From Monilinia fructicola (Eukaryota; Ascomycota; Leotiomycetes; Helotiales; Sclerotiniaceae): a stretch of 64,000 bases of DNA. The number at the start of each line of letters is the position of its first letter. The stretch's first letter is position 1. The stretch is taken from the NCBI GenBank assembly GCA_008692225.1, contig VICG01000017.1:291622-355621 (forward strand), written 5' to 3'. Positions 12,578 through 24,681 of this stretch are shown here, in pieces. The notes under the pieces are model-generated. The model did not search any database, was not told where the DNA came from, and worked only from the letters and a program-made list of their open reading frames with translations. The translations under genes were made by a program, and so were the position numbers.

Positions 12578-12609
12578 AATTATTCTTAATATATTTCTAT
12601 TAATTCAAT

Positions 12610-13080
12610 TCTATATACTATATAAATCCAAGAAGTTGATATTAAATAAAAATGAATAAAATGTTTAATAGAATTTTTTAAAAGAAAGCTTTCTTTAAAA
12701 CATTTATTATAAACTGAATTGTAAGTTGTATATATAATATAAAAATAGTAGTAATATAAAGCTTAAAGGTTATAATAATCATATTAAATAGTTTAAAAAG
12801 GGTTCAATATATTACTTAAAAAGTGCTTATTAACTTGAATAATACTTTAAGATTAGTTATTTTCATTTTTAAGAATAATTGATTTATTCTTAATAAATAA
12901 ATATATAAAAATATATTTAAAGGATTTTATTATATTAAATTATTAAATAGTTTATAATATTTTTTAAGATTTACTTATTTTTTTCGCTGAATTACCATTC
13001 TCAGATATTATATCTAAATTTAGATATATTAATAATATATACTTATTTAATATCTTAATATTATTAATTATTAATTATCG
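12610..13080 (+). repeat. repeat family W, copy 1
   Basis: Homologous in the same orientation to about 30660-31080; landmark AATAAATATATAAAAATATA followed by ATTAAATAGTTTATAATA-like sequence. No readable frame. The copy ends next to MITE E1a. Confidence 0.55.
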
Positions 13081-13109
13081 GCTTGCCGACTTTTAATTCT
13101 TACTATATA

Positions 13110-14747
13110 AGTCGCCTACCCCTCTTTTCGCCACCCCCCTTATTTAGCTAGCATTTTATATTAAAAATGGCCATTTGAATTTATTAATAATTTAATGAAT
13201 AATTTATATAATAAATTGAAAATTTAACAAATGATTTAATATATAATAATTAATAGATTTTGAAAATCTTAAATTTTTGCGATTTTTTTATAGAGAATAA
13301 TAAAGAATTATATAAAATTAGAATTTTCAATTTTAAATTTATATGGAAATCATATATAAATTTGAAATTTTAAAAAAAGTTTTCTAATTTTTAAACGAAA
13401 ATAATTAAAAATAATCTGCAAAATTTTATAAGATTGGTTTATTTATATATAGTAAATATAATTTTTAAATTATATATAATAATTTATAATTTTAAAATAA
13501 ATCAAGATTAAAAACTTTTAATCTAAACTTTTATCGTTAAAATCTAATAATTTATATTAAACATTTGTTATAAATAATAATATATTATTAAATTAATTAA
13601 TTTTATTCAAATCAATCTTAAGATTCTTTAAAAATTTTAAAAATCATTTCTAGTTATTTTTATTAAATAAATATATATTCTTTTAAAGATTTTGATTCTA
13701 TATAGAATTTACATACAAATCGAAAATTGTAATTTAATTTTTTAAATTCTTTTATTACTCTTTATAAAAAGATCACAAAAATTTCAGATTTTCAGAATCT
13801 ATTAATTATTATATATTTAATCATTTATTGAACTTTCAATTTATTATATCAATTATTCATTAAGTTATTAATACGTGAAAATAATCATTTTCAATATGAA
13901 ATACTCGGGCGGGTTTTAAAAGAGGCATACGCTAAAATATAACTTATAATTATTCAGCGAAACCTTTATATAATTTTATAAAATTTATAAATATTATAGA
14001 TTTAGTATTTTTATACTTAGTATGAAAGTTTTGTATTATAAAACCTAATATCAAATGAATAATAGTATAATAAAATGTATGAATATTGAAAATTTAATAA
14101 AAAATTAGAGGTTTATATTAATATTAAAATAGTTTAACGAATATTATAGTTAAACTTATCAAACTTTGTTAAATAATAAAAGAAAAGCTAAATTTTAAAC
14201 ATCTTATTTTAGAATTTTAATATCTTTATTGATGTTTAAAATATATATATTAATAAAACTGAAAATATAGAAAAATCCATAAGTTTTGAAGGGGTAAATT
14301 CGCTTATTTGGATTATATAAAGCATATTTTTTTGTTAAAAATTTGAATTTTCCACCTTTTATATCAATATATATATTGATATAATAAATAATATTAAATT
14401 TTGAAATCATTTAATAAAACTTCAAAGCTTATATTATTTTTTTTATAATTTTAATTTTTAATATTTATATATTTTTAAATTTAAAATTAATAAATTAATA
14501 GATACTAAAATTTTCTAATGTCACTAACTTTTATAATATTAATAATCTTTTTAAAAATAATCTTTATAATATAAAAACTTTATAGGAAAATGTTAAAATA
14601 CTAAATCTAATACATATATAAGTTATATTAAATTATATTAAGATTTCGTTGAATAATTATAAGTTTTATATTCGCCTATGCCTCTTTTAAAACGCGCCCG
14701 AGTACTAACCAAATAAAAAGAGTAACAAGAAAAAGAGGTAAACGATT
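13110..14747. mobile_element. E1a: long-TIR MITE split by a nested E2 copy
   Basis: Starts AGTCGCCTACCCC and ends ...AACGATT, flanked by TA on each side. The inverted ends are homologous for roughly 190 bp, so most of the element is TIR, as in foldback-type elements. Without the nested E2b it would be about 837 bp, like E1c (844) and E1d (828). The right arm is RIP-altered (GTAAACGATT for GTAGGCGACT). No coding capacity seen. E1a and E1d form one subfamily (inner TIR containing TTAATAATTTAATGAATAAT); E1b and E1c form another. Confidence 0.85.
13904..14702 (-). mobile_element. E2b: 799-bp MITE nested in E1a
   Basis: Starts CTCGGGCGGGTTTTAAAAGA and ends CGCGCCCGAG, flanked by TA at 13902-13903 and 14703-14704. 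Removing the element plus one TA restores the E1 end sequence GAAATACTAACCAAAT, the RIP-changed equivalent of GAAATGCTGGCCAAAT in E1b. Orientation is opposite to E2a. The minus strand has a 68-codon open frame (14204-14410) in a segment also conserved in E2a and E2c, but E2a carries a frameshift there, so I regard it as unlikely to be a protein. Confidence 0.92.
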
Positions 14748-14754
14748 TATATAT

Positions 14755-15204
14755 ATACTATTTTTAATTGGTATAATATAAGAAAATAACGTTCAATATT
14801 AATCAGCGTTAAAATAAACCTTAGTCTAAGCATCCTTATTGATTATAAATCATATATAAATAAGTAAAGCAAATCTATATATAAAATAATACTAACTTTC
14901 TGTTTTATTTTCGAAGCTTGGTTATTCTCACCATTCCGACTATTTTATTTCGATGTAAATAAATAATAAATAATAAATAATAAATAATAAATAATAAATA
15001 ATAAATAATAAATAATAATAATAATAAATAATAAATAATAAATAATAAATAATAAAATAATAAATAATAAATAATAATAAATAATAAATAATAAATAATA
15101 AATAAATAAAATAATGATAATAAATAATAAATAATAAATAATAAATAAATAAATAATAAATAATAATAATAAAAATAATAATAAATAATAAATAATAAAT
15201 AAAG
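14755..15204 (-). repeat. repeat family S, copy 1, with heptamer minisatellite
   Basis: Reverse complement of the right part of family S at 60417-60755. Shared blocks are an AACGTTATTTTCTTATA stretch, a GGATGCTTAGACTAAGG-type block, an AAGCTTCGAAAATAAAACAG block and a GGAATGGTGAGAATA block. A long array of the heptamer AATAAAT/AATAATA occupies 14957-15201, with frequent AAT-only interruptions. Confidence 0.72.
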
Positions 15205-15639
15205 AGGTTTATTATTATAATTACAATAAATACTTTATATATTTTATATATAATTAGAAATATATTAAGAAATATGTGAAAAATTATAAAGCTTTTTTTA
15301 TAAATTCTAGATATTAAATTAAATAGAAAAATTTTTGAAAGTGAACTAAATAAAAAAAAATCAATAGAAAGAAAAACGAGAAATAAAAAGAATAAATAAA
15401 AATTATTAATAAGAAAATTATATATATTAATATTTATGTAAAAATATTATAAAAAAATTTATTATTAAATATAAAAAGAAATATAGAAAAAAAGGAGATT
15501 ATTATTAATATACTTAATATAGAATATAATTATATTTATTGTTTCTTTATAATATAAAAGTATTAATTCTAAATTAAGAGAGTCGAAAATAAATATATAA
15601 TAGTAAAGATTTTAAATATAATTTCTTTCCTCAGTCATA
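15205..15639. other. AT-rich block, nothing recognised
   Basis: A-rich sequence on the plus strand with no convincing frame, TIR or repeat partner. Confidence 0.5.
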
Positions 15640-15714
<75 letters not shown>

Positions 15715-15752
15715 TATTATTATTATTATTATTATTATCATTATTATTATTA
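15640..15752. repeat. ATT trinucleotide microsatellite
   Basis: About 37 ATT/TTA units with one ATATT slip and one TCATT interruption. It adjoins the left end of MITE E3b with nine bases between. Confidence 0.95.
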
Positions 15753-15761
15753 TATTTATTA

Positions 15762-15916
15762 CTAGCACTTGTAGAAAATAAATTTTTAGATTATAGATTT
15801 ATAGAATTATATTAGTCTCGAACGAAATAAGGATTGGGGATCTAAAAATCAGTCTTTATTATATAATAGAATTTAATGAATTTAAAATTCAAAAATTTAT
15901 TTCCTATAAATATTAG
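15762..15916 (-). mobile_element. E3b: 155-bp MITE, RIP-altered copy
   Basis: Starts CTAGCACTTGTAGAAAATAA and ends in ...AAATATTAG. It aligns over its whole length with the reverse complement of E3a (24287-24440), for example GAACGAAATAAGGATTGGGG here against AAACGAAGTGAGGATTGGGG. TTTATT precedes and follows the ACTAG...TAGT unit, a possible short target duplication. No coding capacity. Confidence 0.82.
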
Positions 15917-18900
15917 TTTTATTAATATTTTTTTTATAAAAGAATTAAAATATAAAATAAAATAAAAAATATATTATTTATGAACAAAATTATAAAGTAT
16001 AAAACAGATTTATATATTATATACTAAAGAAATCTTTTATTTATATAGTGGAACCTATTTATAAAAGATCTAAAAATTTGGCTAATTAAATTCTTTATAT
16101 CCAGGATTCTTATATATGTAAATTAGGTAATAAAGCATTAGCAAAATTTGTATAATTAATCTTAATCATTTTCCTATATATTTTCTAATATTTCTAAGGA
16201 AAAAATTATATAATATATTATCATTTAGATTAATTTTAAGGAAAAAAATTATATAATATATTATCATTTAGATTATTTTTTATTAATTCAATTATCTTTT
16301 TATTGAATCTTATACAACAATTAATAAAATCTTTATTTTTTATATAGAATTGAAAATAATTTGTTTTATAATCCTTTAAGATTAAAAAATTCTATTCCCT
16401 TATACAAAAATTATTAAAATTAAAATAAATATCTTATATAACGAATTATTTTATATAACAAATTATCCTGTATAACGTAATCTTTTATATACAGATTCTA
16501 TTGTATATAAAACATAATTTTATATATTCTAAATAGATTTTTTTTATGAAAACCTTTAAAGAAACAATATAAAATTAGTATAATCCCTATATTTCTATGC
16601 TTTATTTTATTATAAAAATCTTTAAAAAAATGTGGAAGTATAAAATTTGAAAATCAATAAAATTATTATGTATTATATATAATTTCAAATTATATTAAAA
16701 TATAATAAAGATAATTTAAATAACTTTTTTTATTATAAAAATTAACAATTAAATTTTAATATAAATAACTTTATAAATATCTAAAACCAATATCAATATT
16801 TTATATAAAAATAATAATCAGTAATCTAAATCTTTTTTTTAAATAAAAAGATATTGAAATTATATTATTATACAATTGAAAAATAATATAATATTATAAG
16901 AACTTTGAATAAACCTTTCAATTATAATATATATTATAATAATAATATTTATTAATATTGAGTTTATTTCTAATAATATATAATATTTAAATAATATTTT
17001 TATTAAAAAAGTCTTAAAGATATATTCATTAATTTTTATTATCTTTATAAATTATATATATATATACATATATATAATATTAATTATAATCAAAAATTTA
17101 GAATATATAAAGAAATTATAGAAACTTTTAATATTTATAAGTATATTTTTTAATTTATAAAATCAAATAATAGGATTTTCTATTCTTTTTAAAATGAAAA
17201 TAGAATTTTTATAATAAAGAAATAATTATCCAATTATTAACAAATATAATTTTTATTATTTATAATAAAACAAATCAATATTTATAATTTCGAAAATATA
17301 TTTTATTAATATAATTAATCAAAAAAAACAATTATAATATAATGTTTTAAATTATTCAAAAACTATAAATAGAAGCTAAAGAATATATTAAATTATAATT
17401 AATTTATTTTCATTAATTAGAATTTAAATTAAGTAATAATATATATAATAATATAAATGCAAAGAATAATTTTAAATTCAGTTATTTTTGTATTATAATA
17501 TATTTTAACCTTATATTCTAAAATATATTGAAAACGTTTTTTTATAAAAAAAAGCTAGATATTAAAATATATATAAAATATTTTAAAATCTAAATTTTGG
17601 ATTTTATAAAGAATATAATAATAATAATCTTAAGAAATATACAAAAAAACTAGATTATTATATTTTATATATAATAATCTAAAAATTCTTTATTTAAAAA
17701 CCCTTTATCTTTAATAAATCTTTTTAAATATTAAAACATACTTTTAAAAAAAAAATTTTAAAAAAAATTAATTATAATAAAGATAATAATTATTTCATTA
17801 AAATATTATAAATATATAAAATAAAGAAAAAGTTAATTAAGAAAAAAATAATTTTATATTTTCAAAAAGAATCACTTTTAACTTTAAAAATATAAAAAAA
17901 AATATAAAATTCAAAATGATAAATATAAATTATTTCCTTAAATTTATATTATATTTTCAAAGCTTTTTTAAAAAACAATATTATTATTATAAATAAATTT
18001 AATAAAATAATATTTGAAAAATATTATTCTTTTATATTATTTTTATCAATTAATTTTTATAATATAAATAAATATATTTTTTAATATAAAAAATACTTTG
18101 TTTTACTAAAAATAATCAAAATTGTGAATATCTCGAATATTATATTTATAATAAAAAGCCTTTTAAATTATAAAGTATTAAACTTTTTTAATATCTTTAA
18201 ATATATCTTAGAAAAACATAATAGGCTTTTTACTAGATATTGTATATATTTATTTAAGTTTTGTTTTAAATTTAAATAAAATCCAAAATCATATAAATAA
18301 ATTATAATTATTATATTTTATGAATATAAGAAAGATACTAATTGAATTAAATTTTTATTGATTAATAATATATTTTAATATCATTAAAGTTATTGTTTCT
18401 AAATAATAGATTATAGACTTTCTAAATTTATTAAAATTGATAAATTATTATTTTAATTATAGATAAATCTTATATTACATTAGGATATTCATTTTATTTC
18501 AAAACTATTTATAGAATAAACCTATATTTTCTAAAGTAATTTTTTAGGGTAAATAATAAATTTTCTAAATCTGAATATAATGATAATATTTAATAATACT
18601 TTTTCTTTATATTTGATATATATAGTTTCTTTTAAAAAAATCTTAATGTAAATTATATAATTTATTTATATATTTATAATGAATAGATTAAAAAAATAAA
18701 AATCAATATTTATATAAACTTATACAAATTTGTATAAAATAATATATTATAAGGTTATTTAATAAATTCTATTCTATTTCTGTTTCTTTATTATAATAAT
18801 AAATTATCCAATATATATATTAATTTATTGTATAAAAAATATTATAAAATTATAAATAATATTAATATTAATATTTTAGTTTAAAGAAAAATAATAATGA

Positions 18901-19555
18901 TAATATATTTTATTATTAAAGAAGTATATAGGAAAATTGTATATAAATTAAATATTTATAATATTAAATTTATATTAAATAAAAACTAATTATTTTCTTG
19001 AATTGAATAATTTAAATAATATAATTATATAATATTTTTCTAATTTAAAAATATTAAGATAAATTTTAAAATAAATATTTAAATCTTATAATTACGTATA
19101 AATAGTAAATTAAAATAGAAAAAATTTATTAAGAAGATTAAAACAAAATTATTTATTTAAATATTTTTTCTAATCTATATTATTACTTTAATATAAGATA
19201 TAATTATATAAAATATATAGTAAATAATAAATATATAAAATAATAATTGTATTAGCGTTGATGTATATTTTATCAATTTAATACTTTTAAATATAATTTA
19301 GAATATATTCTTAAATATTCTTTTATAATTATAAAGGTAATAAAACAAATATCTTTAAAAATATTTCTAAGAATATAAAGAATAATATTAATCTAGATTA
19401 TATATATAATAATCTTATATAAACTATTAAATAATTATTTAAAGAATCTTAAAATAATAATATAATATAAATTTTAAGTTTAAGGTATTTAAATATTTAT
19501 TCAAAAGGTTTATAAAAGATTTATAGAAAATATATAAACATTATCAAACAATACT
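15917..19555. other. 3.6-kb AT-rich decayed region
   Basis: No gene, RNA or complete element recognised. Small direct duplications occur: 16197-16278 (two copies of a ~47-bp unit containing ATATATTATCATTTAGATTA), about 16435-16500 (degenerate ~21-bp units around TATATAACGAATTAT), and 19548-19610 (two copies of a 27-bp unit). The composition fits fully RIP-mutated transposon sequence whose family cannot be read. Confidence 0.5.
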
Positions 19556-19559
19556 TATA

Positions 19560-19900
19560 AATAATATAATATATTATTAATTTATAAATAATATAATATA
19601 TTATTAATTAAAATTAAAATCTTCAAATAATTTAAAAATGATTAAAAATTAAATCAAATTGAATAAGATTTTAATTTTGTATAACATTTATATATAAATC
19701 GAAAATTAAAATTTTAATTTTGATAAAAGAATTGCAAAAATTTAAGATTTTTAAGATTTATTAATTATTATATATTAAATTATTTATTAAATTTTTAATT
19801 TATTATATTAATTATTTATTAAATTATTAGTATATTAAAATAACTGTTTTTGATGTGAAATGCTAATCAAATAAAAGAGGAAAAATGGTAAGATATAGAA
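19560..19900. mobile_element. E1e: truncated copy of MITE family E1
   Basis: Only the right arm is present. It runs from a RIP-altered inner TIR to AATAACTGTTTTTGATGTGA, AATGCTAATCAAAT and GGTAAGATAT, which align with the ends of E1a-E1d. The left arm is missing. Confidence 0.7.
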
Positions 19901-20329
19901 TGAATGATTTAATGATTAAAAATATTAAAATGTAATATTTAAAATTATAGAATCTTTTAATAAAATAAAGAATATTCAATATATAAACGAATTATAATTA
20001 AGAAAGATAAATATATCAAATAATAAATTATATATATTATAATATTATCTAATATATATAAAAAAAAGGAATTATAATAATATATTTAAATATTTAAATC
20101 ATATTTAAATAGTAATAATATATTTAAATCATATTTAGCAAATATTTTTACAAAAAAATTATATACCAAAAAGAGTAAAAATATAATTTATAAAAATAAG
20201 ATTTTTATAATAATATACATTTTTATAATATTTATAAAAAAGATAAATTATAACTTATTTATTTCAAAATATATTAATAATAAAATATCAAAATTATATA
20301 TAAAATTCAATTATTAAAAGTTAAAAATA

Positions 20330-20830
20330 TTTTAAAATATAAGATGATACTTCATTTTTCAAAGGAAATTTAAAAATATAGAATTTAAATATTAAATATT
20401 AAATTCTTAAAATTTAACATTCCAATTAATTAAATATTAATAAATGAAAATCTTTGATTTTTTTTAATATTTAATTATTTCAATTATTTAAAAAAAAATT
20501 AATTAGTTCAACTATTTTATAAATAATTGATTATTTTAATCTTTTTATTTTTATTATTTCATTTTAGCTTTTTTATTTTAATTATTTTATTTTCAATTTT
20601 TTCATTTTAGTTATTTTATTTTAATTTTTTTATTTTAGTTATTTTATTTTTGATTGTTTCATTTTTAGCTATTCTATTTTGGCTTTTTTATTTCAACTTT
20701 TTTATTTTCAAATAATAAATATAATTATTAATTTATTAATATAGATTTTATTATAAACTTTCAGATTCTACATTTTTGAAATAAAATTTATATAATAATT
20801 TAAATATTCTAAATAAAGAAGGATTTTTGA
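20330..20830 (-). repeat. repeat family T, copy on minus strand
   Basis: The reverse complement matches 22640-23245 and 51250-51800: a TTATATTAATAAAT block, then a TTTATTATTT(C)GAAATAAA block, then a series of degenerate 14-bp units of the form GGAATRGCYGAAAT, then AATGAAAATATTAAATTTT-like sequence. It faces 22640-23245 as an inverted pair. Confidence 0.65.
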
Positions 20831-20871
20831 TTAATAATAAAATAAACAATTAAAATCATTTTTTGTTATTA

Positions 20872-21660
20872 TTTAAATATGTTTTAAAAGAAATATAAGC
20901 AAATAGAAAATTTATAATTATCTAAAGGAATTTTAAAATAATTTTATATAATTTATATATATATTGAATTTAGTATTTAAACATTTTTTTATAAAGTTTT
21001 TATAAAATAAAAATTATTCTGAAAAGAATAATAATATTATAAAATTAATAATTTTAAAAATTTTAGAATTTATAAATATATTGATTTCAAATCTAATAAT
21101 AAATAAATTTTAAGAAATAAAATTATAAAAAGTAATATAAACTTTAAAGTGTTATTAGATATTTTTAAAATTTATTATTATTTATTATATTAATATATAT
21201 ATTAATATAAGAAATAAAAATTCAGATTTTTAATAAAAAAATATATTTATATCATTTAAATAAGCGAATTTATTTTTTTAAAACTTAAAAATTTTTTTAT
21301 ATTTTGAATTTTATTTATATATATTTTGAATATTAATAAAAATTTTCAAATTTTAAAGTAAATTATTTAAAATTTTGCTTTTATTATATTATTTAATAAA
21401 GTTTAATAAGTTTAATTATAATATTTGTTAAATTATCTAATATTCATATAAATCTTTAGTTTTTTATTAAACTTTTAATAATTATATCTTTTATTGAATT
21501 ATTATTCATACAATCTTATACTTTATAATATAAATTTTTTATAATAAATATAAAAATGTATAATCTATAATATATATAGATTTTATAAGATTTTATCAAA
21601 GTTTTGATAAATAATTTTAAATTATATTTTTATATATACCTTTTCTAAAATCTATTCAAA
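20872..21660 (+). mobile_element. E2c: 789-bp MITE, fully RIP-converted copy
   Basis: The first ten bases TTTAAATATG correspond to CTCGGGCGCG of other copies, and the last eleven, ATCTATTCAAA, to ACCCACCCGAG; every difference is C->T or G->A. It is flanked by TA (20870-20871 and 21661-21662). Same orientation as E2a, no coding capacity. Confidence 0.85.
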
Positions 21661-22639
21661 TAATAGATAATATTACTTCTTAATATTATAAATTAAAGTA
21701 TAAATAATAATATAAATTTATAATAAAAATTTTAATAAATTTTCTTAAATAATTAAATTATTTATATAATAAATTCAAATAAAAGAAAATAAAATATATA
21801 TAAACTTAATCAATCAAAGAAGAATTATAATAATTAATATCATTTTTATCCTTACAATAATTATAAGTTAGAAGTAAATAATATAAAAAGTATTATCTAT
21901 AAAAATTTTAAACATCTTTGAAAGGGTTATAAATTGTTTATTTTTATTTTCCCTATTATAATTTTATATTATATATAAATATTAAATATATTATAATAAT
22001 ATTAAATATATCATATAATCTATATAGTTTAATTAAATCTAGATTAAATTGATTATAAATTTACTATTATATATAATATTTTTAGTAACGTTAATTTAAA
22101 ATATATATATATATAATTTCTTTTAATAAAAACATCTTATTTTAATATAAATAATTCTAATATTATATATCAAATAAATCTATCGTTTTTCTTTTATTTT
22201 TTGTAAATTTTTAAAAAATAATTTATATTACTCTTTATATTATATTCAAATATTTTAATATTTAAGATATAAATACTTATAATTCCTATAATACATAAGT
22301 TCTTATAATTTTAATTATTCTATTTAAAATATATAATTATAACATACTTTGAGTTAATATAAAATAGATTTATAATTTAATTTAATAAGATTTAGAATTT
22401 TTGTTATACTCTTTATATTATTATATTAAATACTATTTTATTAATTAGAAAAATATATTTTAAAAAAAATATTATTTATAAAAAAAAAATGGTAATTAAA
22501 TACATTAAAATCTTAAAATTTAATATATTTAGTTTTTAAAGTTATAATAATCTTTATCATATTTAATAATAGGTTATTTTCTATTATAAAATATTAAATT
22601 AATTATTTTTATATTACGAAAATTAAGATTATTTTATTA
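21661..22639. repeat. repeat families R (copy 2) and U (copy 1, left part)
   Basis: About 21750-22100 repeats 10500-10870. About 22360-22640 matches about 55195-55400; landmark ATACTCTTTATATT followed by an AAATACTATTTTATTAATT-like stretch. No readable frame. Confidence 0.55.
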
Positions 22640-23245
22640 TAATATTATTTAGATTATATTGCTCTTTAAAAAAAATCAAGTTTAAGGGTTTATAATAGAA
22701 TTTATATTAATAAATCAAGAATTATATTTATTATTTCGAAATAAAAAAGTTAAAATAGAAATGCTAAAATAAAATAATTAAAATAAAAGGATCAATAATA
22801 AAATAACTAGAATAAAAAACTAAAATAAAATAATTAAAAAAAAATTTAAAAAAAAGCTAACATAAAAAATTTAAAATAAAATAATTAATAAAAAAGAATT
22901 AAAAATAAAAGAAATAAAATAAAAAAACCAATAAGAAATATTTGAAATAAAAAATTAAAATAATTTATTATTTTTGAAAATAAATGAAATACTTGGTTAT
23001 CTTTAAAATTTCTAAAATAATCAATTATTTAGAAAATAATTAAAATAATTAAATCTTAAAAATAACGGAAAATTGGTTTTTTTTCGTTTAACAAAAATTC
23101 ATTAATAAAATTATTAAATTATGAAAATTTATAATTTAATATTAAGATTTTTCAATTCTCTTAAAAAAAATAGAATTCAAATAATATTATAATAAAATAA
23201 CCTTGATTTTTGTAATATAAAAGGAATTAATTTGATCGTTTATAA
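22640..23245 (+). repeat. repeat family T, copy 1
   Basis: Direct match to 51250-51800 and inverted match to 20330-20830. It contains about ten degenerate 14-bp GGAAT/GAAAT units (about 22735-22990) and the AATAACGGAAAATTGG block also seen at 51560, 36710 and 60610. Confidence 0.68.
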
Positions 23246-24017
23246 TATTAAAGTAATTCACTATATATTGAATTAAATATTTATTTTATATTAAAAAATC
23301 TTTTAAATTTAAGATAATATCAATTTATAGATAATTTCAATAATCTCAATAATATTAAAATTATTATTATATCTTTCTTTTATATATTATAATTATTTTT
23401 ATAAAGTTTTGAATAATCAATTAATAAAATACTTTAAATGTTTTTATATTAATATTCTTTATCTTTAGTTTTGATATAAATATAATAAAAACTTATATTA
23501 TAAAAACATTCTTCCTTTATTGATTATATAAATATTTTTTTTTATCAAATAAATTTATAATAAAGAAAAATGTTAAAAGAATTATGAAAATAGTATTATT
23601 ATTTATAAGAAAGAAAAAAAAAAGATTAAAGATATCTTTCTATTAAATATTAGCTTTTTAATTATATAATCTTTTTGTTTTTATTTAATACTTTAATAAC
23701 TTAATATATATTGTTTTTCTAAAAATTAAGAATAAATTTTGTAATACTTTATAAATATAGTTTTTTCCGCTTCTTTCAGTTTTTATGATAAAATAATAGT
23801 TTTTTTAAACAAAAAAAAGTTAAATATAACTTTTTATATATTCTTTATTATAACATTCTTTTTTTTTTCTTTTTTGTAATATTATTTTTAATATTATTCT
23901 AATATTTTGTATATACTAACATTTTTTTAAAATAGTTTCCTTTTTTTGGTTTTTTTATTGTTTTCTTATTATTAAATCTAATTTTTTAGTTTTCGTTTAA
24001 TTATAAATTATTTTCTA
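23246..24017. repeat. family U right part and gypsy copy A-like fragment
   Basis: About 23246-23530 resembles about 55430-55700 (GATATAAATATAATAAAAAC-like block). About 23570-24015 resembles bases 1-400 of the window: the stretch GTTTCCTTTTTTTGG to TTAATTATAAATTATTTTCTA parallels 300-395. It is therefore probably the end of another copy-A-type gypsy element, interrupted at 24016 by MITE E2d. Confidence 0.5.
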
Positions 24018-24285
24018 ATTGAGCAAATTTTAAAAAAAGTATATACAAAAAATATATCTTATAATCATTTAACAAAACCTTAATATAATCTTATAAAATT
24101 TATAAATATTATAGATTTAGTATTTTCATATTTGTTATAAAAGTTTTATATTATAAAACCCAATATTAAGTATATAATAATAATAAAAAATATAAAAATA
24201 TTAAAAATTTAATAAAAATTAAACATTTATATAAATATAAAATAGTTTAACAAATAATATAATTAAACTTATCAAACTCTACTAA
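24018..24285 (-). mobile_element. E2d: half copy of MITE E2, truncated next to E3a
   Basis: Preceded by TA (24016-24017). ATTGAGCAAATTTTAAAA is the RIP-altered form of CTCGGGCGGGTTTTAAAA. It follows E2b closely up to AACTTATCAAACTCTACTAAA, where MITE E3a begins. The other half of E2 does not resume after the E3a-microsatellite block. Confidence 0.8.
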
Positions 24286-24286
24286 A

Positions 24287-24440
24287 CTAGCACTAGCGGA
24301 AAATAAATTTTCAGACTATAGATTCTTCGAATCTTATTACTTAATGAAAACTAGCCCCAAACCCCCAATCCTCACTTCGTTTAAAGCTAATAAAATTCTA
24401 CGAATGCATAATCTAAAAATTTATTTTCCGCGAGTGCTAG
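24287..24440 (+). mobile_element. E3a: 154-bp MITE, almost unmutated
   Basis: Inverted ends CTAGCACTAGCGGAAAATAA and the complement of CTAGCACTCGCGGAAAATAA extend for about 33 bp. The interior (CCCCAAACCCCCAATCCTCA) is of ordinary base composition, in contrast to the RIP-converted E2d it abuts, so it arrived later or escaped RIP because it is short. A plus-strand frame opening at 24344 runs into the microsatellite and is not a gene. Superfamily uncertain. Confidence 0.85.
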
Positions 24441-24442
24441 TA

Positions 24443-24681
<239 letters not shown>

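Larger units (their letters stand above)
11545..12580 (+). repeat. repeat family V, RIP-mutated copy 1 (interrupted by MITE E6)
   Basis: About 11551-11735 and 12016-12580 align with 62490-63005 near the telomere. Landmarks include ATTTCGATAGGGGGGTAACA here against ATTTCGACAGGGGGGTGGTG there, GGATCTATATAG against GGATCTGTATAG, and TAACAAAATATTTATT against TAACAAAATATTCATT. Almost all differences in the first 90 bases are C->T or G->A, so this is the RIP-altered version. The family is built of two to three head-to-tail units of about 220-240 bp. This copy additionally holds two expanded short tandem arrays. Confidence 0.8.

Noticed and set aside
14204..14410. 68-codon minus-strand frame inside MITE E2b as a possible small protein
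   Set aside because: The same segment is frameshifted in E2a and the other copies have stops. Composition is explained by AT-rich MITE sequence.
14957..15201. CRISPR-like array
   Set aside because: The repeat is a continuous heptamer minisatellite without spacers.
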